A DNA stretch of 64,000 bases from Pseudomonadota bacterium (GTDB lineage Bacteria; Pseudomonadota; Gammaproteobacteria; Burkholderiales; Thiobacillaceae): positions 1 to 64,000 of the forward strand of contig JAJZPG010000009.1 in NCBI GenBank assembly GCA_021811235.1, read 5' to 3'. The notes under the pieces were generated by a model. It ran no database searches. It saw nothing but the letters and a program-made list of their open reading frames with translations, and had not been told where the DNA came from. This document shows, piece after piece, positions 61,617 through 64,000 of this stretch. Position numbers and translations under genes: made by a program. Numbering within the stretch: position 1 is the first letter of the stretch; each line of letters begins with the position of its first letter.

Positions 61617-62363
61617 ATGCGATGGACCTGGCTGGCCGTCGCGCTGCTGCTGGCACCGCTTGCGGGCCGTGCCGAGCCGGCGCGTTTCGATTATTACCTG
61701 CTGGCGCTCGCCGTGGCGCCGGCGTTCTGCGAGGACGAGCCGCAGCGCAAGCGGAAGTTCGCACAGTGCCGGGCCCTGTCCGCGCCGGGGCCTCAGGCGC
61801 TGCCGCTGACCCTGCATGGACTGTGGCCGAACCGTGCCGACCGCCGGCATCCGGCCTATTGCGGTGGCGAATCCGGTGGTGCGTTCTGCCGCCTGCCGCC
61901 GCTGCACCTGCCGGCGGACACGCGTGAGCGGCTGCGGCGGGCGATGCCGGCCATGGCCGATTGCCTCGACCGCTACCAGTGGATGAAGCACGGCAGCTGC
62001 TCGGGCTTGCGCGAAGGCGCGTATTTCGCCGCTTCGGCCGCGCTGACCGAGCGCGTCAACCGCGCGATCGGAACCGAAATTGCGCGCCACAGGGGACGCG
62101 AGGTCGATCTGGCCGGGTTGCGTGCGACGCTGGCGAAACGCGATCCCGCATTGAGGGACGCCGTCACCTTTGACTGTCGCACCCCGCGCACGCCGGTACC
62201 GGCCAAGCGCCGTCCGATGCTGCGCGAGGTGCGTGTCTATTTCGAGCGCGATCCGGCGAGCGGCGCACCGGGGCGGCCGCTGTCCTATGCGCGCGCAGGC
62301 GTGAAACATTACAACTCGGGGTGTCCGCAGGGACGGGCCTATGTCGATACGCCGCTGGACTGA
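61617..62363 (+). CDS. Secreted RNase T2-family endoribonuclease
   Basis: Cleaves RNA in the periplasm through 2',3'-cyclic phosphates, like E. coli RNase I. The 248-residue product starts at ATG 61617 (GGAG at 61606-61609) with a signal peptide (MRWTWLAVALLLAPLAGRAE). The two active-site blocks are present: CAS I LPLTLHGLWPN near residue 65 with the first catalytic His, and CAS II YQWMKHGSCSGL near residue 125 with the second His; CAS II has Gln where most family members have Glu in the EWxKHG motif, a departure that could affect activity. Seven cysteines allow disulfides. Confidence 0.9.
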   Translation: MRWTWLAVALLLAPLAGRAEPARFDYYLLALAVAPAFCEDEPQRKRKFAQCRALSAPGPQALPLTLHGLWPNRADRRHPAYCGGESGGAFCRLPPLHLPADTRERLRRAMPAMADCLDRYQWMKHGSCSGLREGAYFAASAALTERVNRAIGTEIARHRGREVDLAGLRATLAKRDPALRDAVTFDCRTPRTPVPAKRRPMLREVRVYFERDPASGAPGRPLSYARAGVKHYNSGCPQGRAYVDTPLD

Positions 62364-62374
62364 ATCCGGGCCTC

Positions 62375-63043
62375 TCAGGGCGTGTTGATGCGCACGAATT
62401 CGGGAAAATAGTCCGCCCGCACGATGTAGGTCCCGTCGCAGTTGTACGACGCGCGCACGATGCCTTCCGACAGGGAAATCGCGGCATTGCGCAGGTAGTA
62501 GCCCTCGATGCTGCGCAGCACGTTGAAGCTGTGCACGATTTCCTCGATGCGGTCGGCCGCCAGCGGCTGCCAGTTGGTGCGCGCCTCGTCCATCAACTGC
62601 AGCCAGGTGGCGGGCAGGTAATGCCGCAGCGGACTGGTCTGGATGCTGTCGCGCACCCAGGCGATGGTGCGCAGTTTTTCCGCGTAGGGCACGGCCACGA
62701 AATGCCGCGCCGCGTAGCCGGGCTTCACCAGATCCTCGGCGTCGTGCACCTCGTAGGCGAAGGGGTTGAAGATCGACTCGGTGCGCACTTCCGAGCTGTT
62801 GAAGCCGACGTAGATCGCGTACACGCCGGTGTCGCGCAGCAGCGTGGCGCAGGTTTCGAGGACTTCGCCCGCGATCTGGTCGAGCCGCGACTGCTGGCGC
62901 GGACGCAGCGGCACGGTTTCGCGCAGGCTCGGGTCGCCCTTGATGCTGACGAAAGGCGTGTCGGCAGGCAGCCCGAAGGCGCCGACGATGGGTTCGTGCA
63001 GCAGACAGACGTTGGGGTCGGAAGCGGGCAGGACAGGATTCAT
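62375..63043 (-). CDS. Hypothetical protein
   Basis: Not recognised. A 222-residue soluble protein with a mixed alpha/beta pattern: NPVLPASDPNVCLLHEPIVG, ETCATLLRDTGVYAIYVGFN, EVRTESIFNPFAYEVHDAED, AVPYAEKLRTIAWVRDSIQT and FNVLRSIEGYYLRNAAISLS. There is no signal peptide or membrane segment. It lies 27 bp after the DsrC-like gene on the same strand and ends 11 bp from the convergent RNase T2 stop. A co-function with the DsrC-like protein is possible. Confidence 0.7.
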   Translation of the reverse strand: MNPVLPASDPNVCLLHEPIVGAFGLPADTPFVSIKGDPSLRETVPLRPRQQSRLDQIAGEVLETCATLLRDTGVYAIYVGFNSSEVRTESIFNPFAYEVHDAEDLVKPGYAARHFVAVPYAEKLRTIAWVRDSIQTSPLRHYLPATWLQLMDEARTNWQPLAADRIEEIVHSFNVLRSIEGYYLRNAAISLSEGIVRASYNCDGTYIVRADYFPEFVRINTP

Positions 63044-63070
63044 CCCGTCATTGTCGCATTCCGCCGCAGC

Positions 63071-63394
63071 TTAAAGGTAGGCCTTGGCCTCCTCGCCGGG
63101 GTTGGGGAGGCCGGCAACCCGCCAGGCTTCGCGCGGGCTGGGGAACAGGTGCTGCATGCAGTCGGCGCTTTGCCCGGTGAGGTGGCAGACGTGGCTCAAC
63201 GCCGTGACCGTGCCGTGGCGGGCGAATTCGCGCCGCAGTGCGTGCAGCAGGCCGAGCTGCAATTCGCTCAGTTCGCCCAGGCCGTCGTTCTGGGCGATGC
63301 GGTCGGCCAGGCTTTCGCTCCACATGGCCGGATCGAGCAGAAACCCGTCGGGGTCGAAGATGGCGGTGCCGGGTGCGTCCAGGCGCATGCTCAT
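63071..63394 (-). CDS. DsrC/TusE-family protein lacking the redox cysteines (Rsp type)
   Basis: A 107-residue protein with the DsrC/TusE fold: DPDGFLLDPAMWSESLADRI, ELSELQLGLLHALRREFARH, GTVTALSHVCHLTGQSADCM and a C-terminal LFPSPREAWRVAGLPNPGEE. The last part aligns with the conserved (Y/L)FP.GP...A.KIAGLPKP.(G)C(V/I), but both swinging-arm cysteines are replaced (Trp-Arg region and the KAYL ending). Sulfur relay is therefore impossible, and this fits the cysteine-less RspA-like group thought to be regulatory. The start ATG 63394 has AGGAGG upstream. True DsrC/TusE copies should exist elsewhere in a sulfur oxidiser. Confidence 0.8.
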   Translation of the reverse strand: MSMRLDAPGTAIFDPDGFLLDPAMWSESLADRIAQNDGLGELSELQLGLLHALRREFARHGTVTALSHVCHLTGQSADCMQHLFPSPREAWRVAGLPNPGEEAKAYL

Positions 63395-63448
63395 GACAGC
63401 CTCCTGTCGAGAGGGATCCTAGGCTTAGATATAGCACCCCATTCGCAA

Positions 63449-64000
63449 TCAGCCAGTGCTGGACGAAAGAACGACGTCTGCCGGCTGAGGCCGGCCGAAG
63501 TGATAGCCCTGCGCGTAATCGACGCCGAGCTCACGCACCCACTGCAGGATGGCCGCGGTCTCGACGTATTCCGCGACCGCCAGCTTGCCGTAGCCGTGGA
63601 TCGCCTCGACCAGCGCTTTCACGAACAGGCGGTCGTCCTCGCTATGGTCGAGCGTGCGGATGAAGGAGCCGTCGATCTTGACGAAATCCACCGGCAGGTG
63701 CTTCAGATACTGGAAGGTGGAGAAACCGACGCCGAAATCGTCGAGTGCCAGCTTGCAGCCGAGCGCGCGGATGCCGGTGAGCAGGATTTCGGCATGCGTC
63801 ATCTGGTTCAGCGTCGCGGTTTCGGTGATTTCCAGGATCAGCTGCTGCGGGTCGACGCCGTGTTCATGCAGCAGGCCTTGCAGCAGCGCGGGCAAATCGG
63901 GGTTGTCGAGGCTGCGCGCGGACAGGTTGACCGCGAGGCGCAGGCCGGGCCGGCTCGCGATCAGCGCGATGGCATGCTGCAGCACCCACTGGTCGATCTC
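63449..64000 (-). CDS. EAL-domain cyclic-di-GMP phosphodiesterase, C-terminal part, runs off the right edge
   Basis: Only the C-terminal 183 residues are inside the window; the frame is open to the edge and the GTG at 63985 is not the true start (EIDQWVLQHAIALIASRPG continues outwards). EAL-domain marks: RLAVNLSARSLDNP (metal Asn), QLILEITETATLNQ (Glu), CKLALDDFGVGFSTFQYLKH (the DDFGxGxSS loop, here DDFGVGFST), LPVDFVKIDGSFIRTL, KLAVAEYVETA and YAQGYHFGRPQPAD. The key acidic residues remain, so hydrolysis of cyclic di-GMP is plausible. Sensory or GGDEF domains, if any, lie beyond the edge. Confidence 0.9.
   Translation of the reverse strand, partial: EIDQWVLQHAIALIASRPGLRLAVNLSARSLDNPDLPALLQGLLHEHGVDPQQLILEITETATLNQMTHAEILLTGIRALGCKLALDDFGVGFSTFQYLKHLPVDFVKIDGSFIRTLDHSEDDRLFVKALVEAIHGYGKLAVAEYVETAAILQWVRELGVDYAQGYHFGRPQPADVVLSSSTG

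Overview
The window is bacterial chromosome, mostly GC-rich, with long uninterrupted genes. The gene families and order point to a sulfur-oxidising betaproteobacterium of the Thiobacillus type; this is inferred from content, not from a database match. The pointers are the glyA-nrdR-ribD/ribE-ribBA-ribH-nusB-thiL-pgpA-cinA order, Coq7, a periplasmic alpha-carbonic anhydrase, a DUF302 protein beside a lipoprotein cytochrome c, a DsrC/TusE-like protein, a type IV pilin with a sigma-54 promoter, and TRAP transporter genes.

Layout. Positions 1-2396 are the end of an integrated element: the start of an ISL3-like transposase, two unknown membrane-protein genes, and a 46-bp 3' fragment of a tRNA-Lys gene acting as attachment-site scar. 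Positions 2409-4687 hold pilA and a downstream O-antigen-ligase-like gene. Positions 4719-7293 hold recX-recA and a divergent WYL-domain regulator of the BrxR/CapW type. Positions 7385-18589 are a long minus-strand run of housekeeping genes for riboflavin, thiamine and phospholipid synthesis, NusB, NrdR and GlyA. It is interrupted by a plus-strand nitronate monooxygenase/queD pair and carries 7-bp-periodic intergenic arrays. Positions 18683-20506 encode a TRAP binding protein and Coq7. Positions 20599-22837 are a scrap yard: two orphan antitoxins, an IS256-family remnant inside an unknown gene, and an intact VapBC pair. Positions 22899-31568 hold hflX, glpK-glpD, a cytochrome, DUF302, alkaline phosphatase and a secreted partner.

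Positions 31658-46002 hold ygiQ, an FKBP, TRAP permease genes dctQM, an SGNH esterase, pmbA, yjgA, a giant DUF748 protein, tag, and an EVE/VOC/YafY group around a perfect 34-bp palindrome. Positions 46307-49246 look like a cluster of integron attC sites without an integrase, carrying small cassette genes. Positions 49341-64000 return to core genes: transporters, mog, a thioredoxin/sialidase-like pair, corA (with no normal start codon), a glycosyltransferase with phosphomannomutase, ilvE, RNase T2, a cysteine-less DsrC relative and a truncated EAL protein.

Most noteworthy: (1) the recA promoter lies inside a 16-bp-arm inverted repeat next to a divergent BrxR/CapW-type WYL regulator, with no LexA box visible; (2) the attC array; (3) the tRNA-Lys attachment scar; (4) the 34-bp operator palindrome; (5) CorA with an apparent ATC start; (6) heptamer arrays between operon genes; (7) a terminator-bearing leader and a 30-codon chorismate-mutase-like ORF ahead of an EamA transporter.
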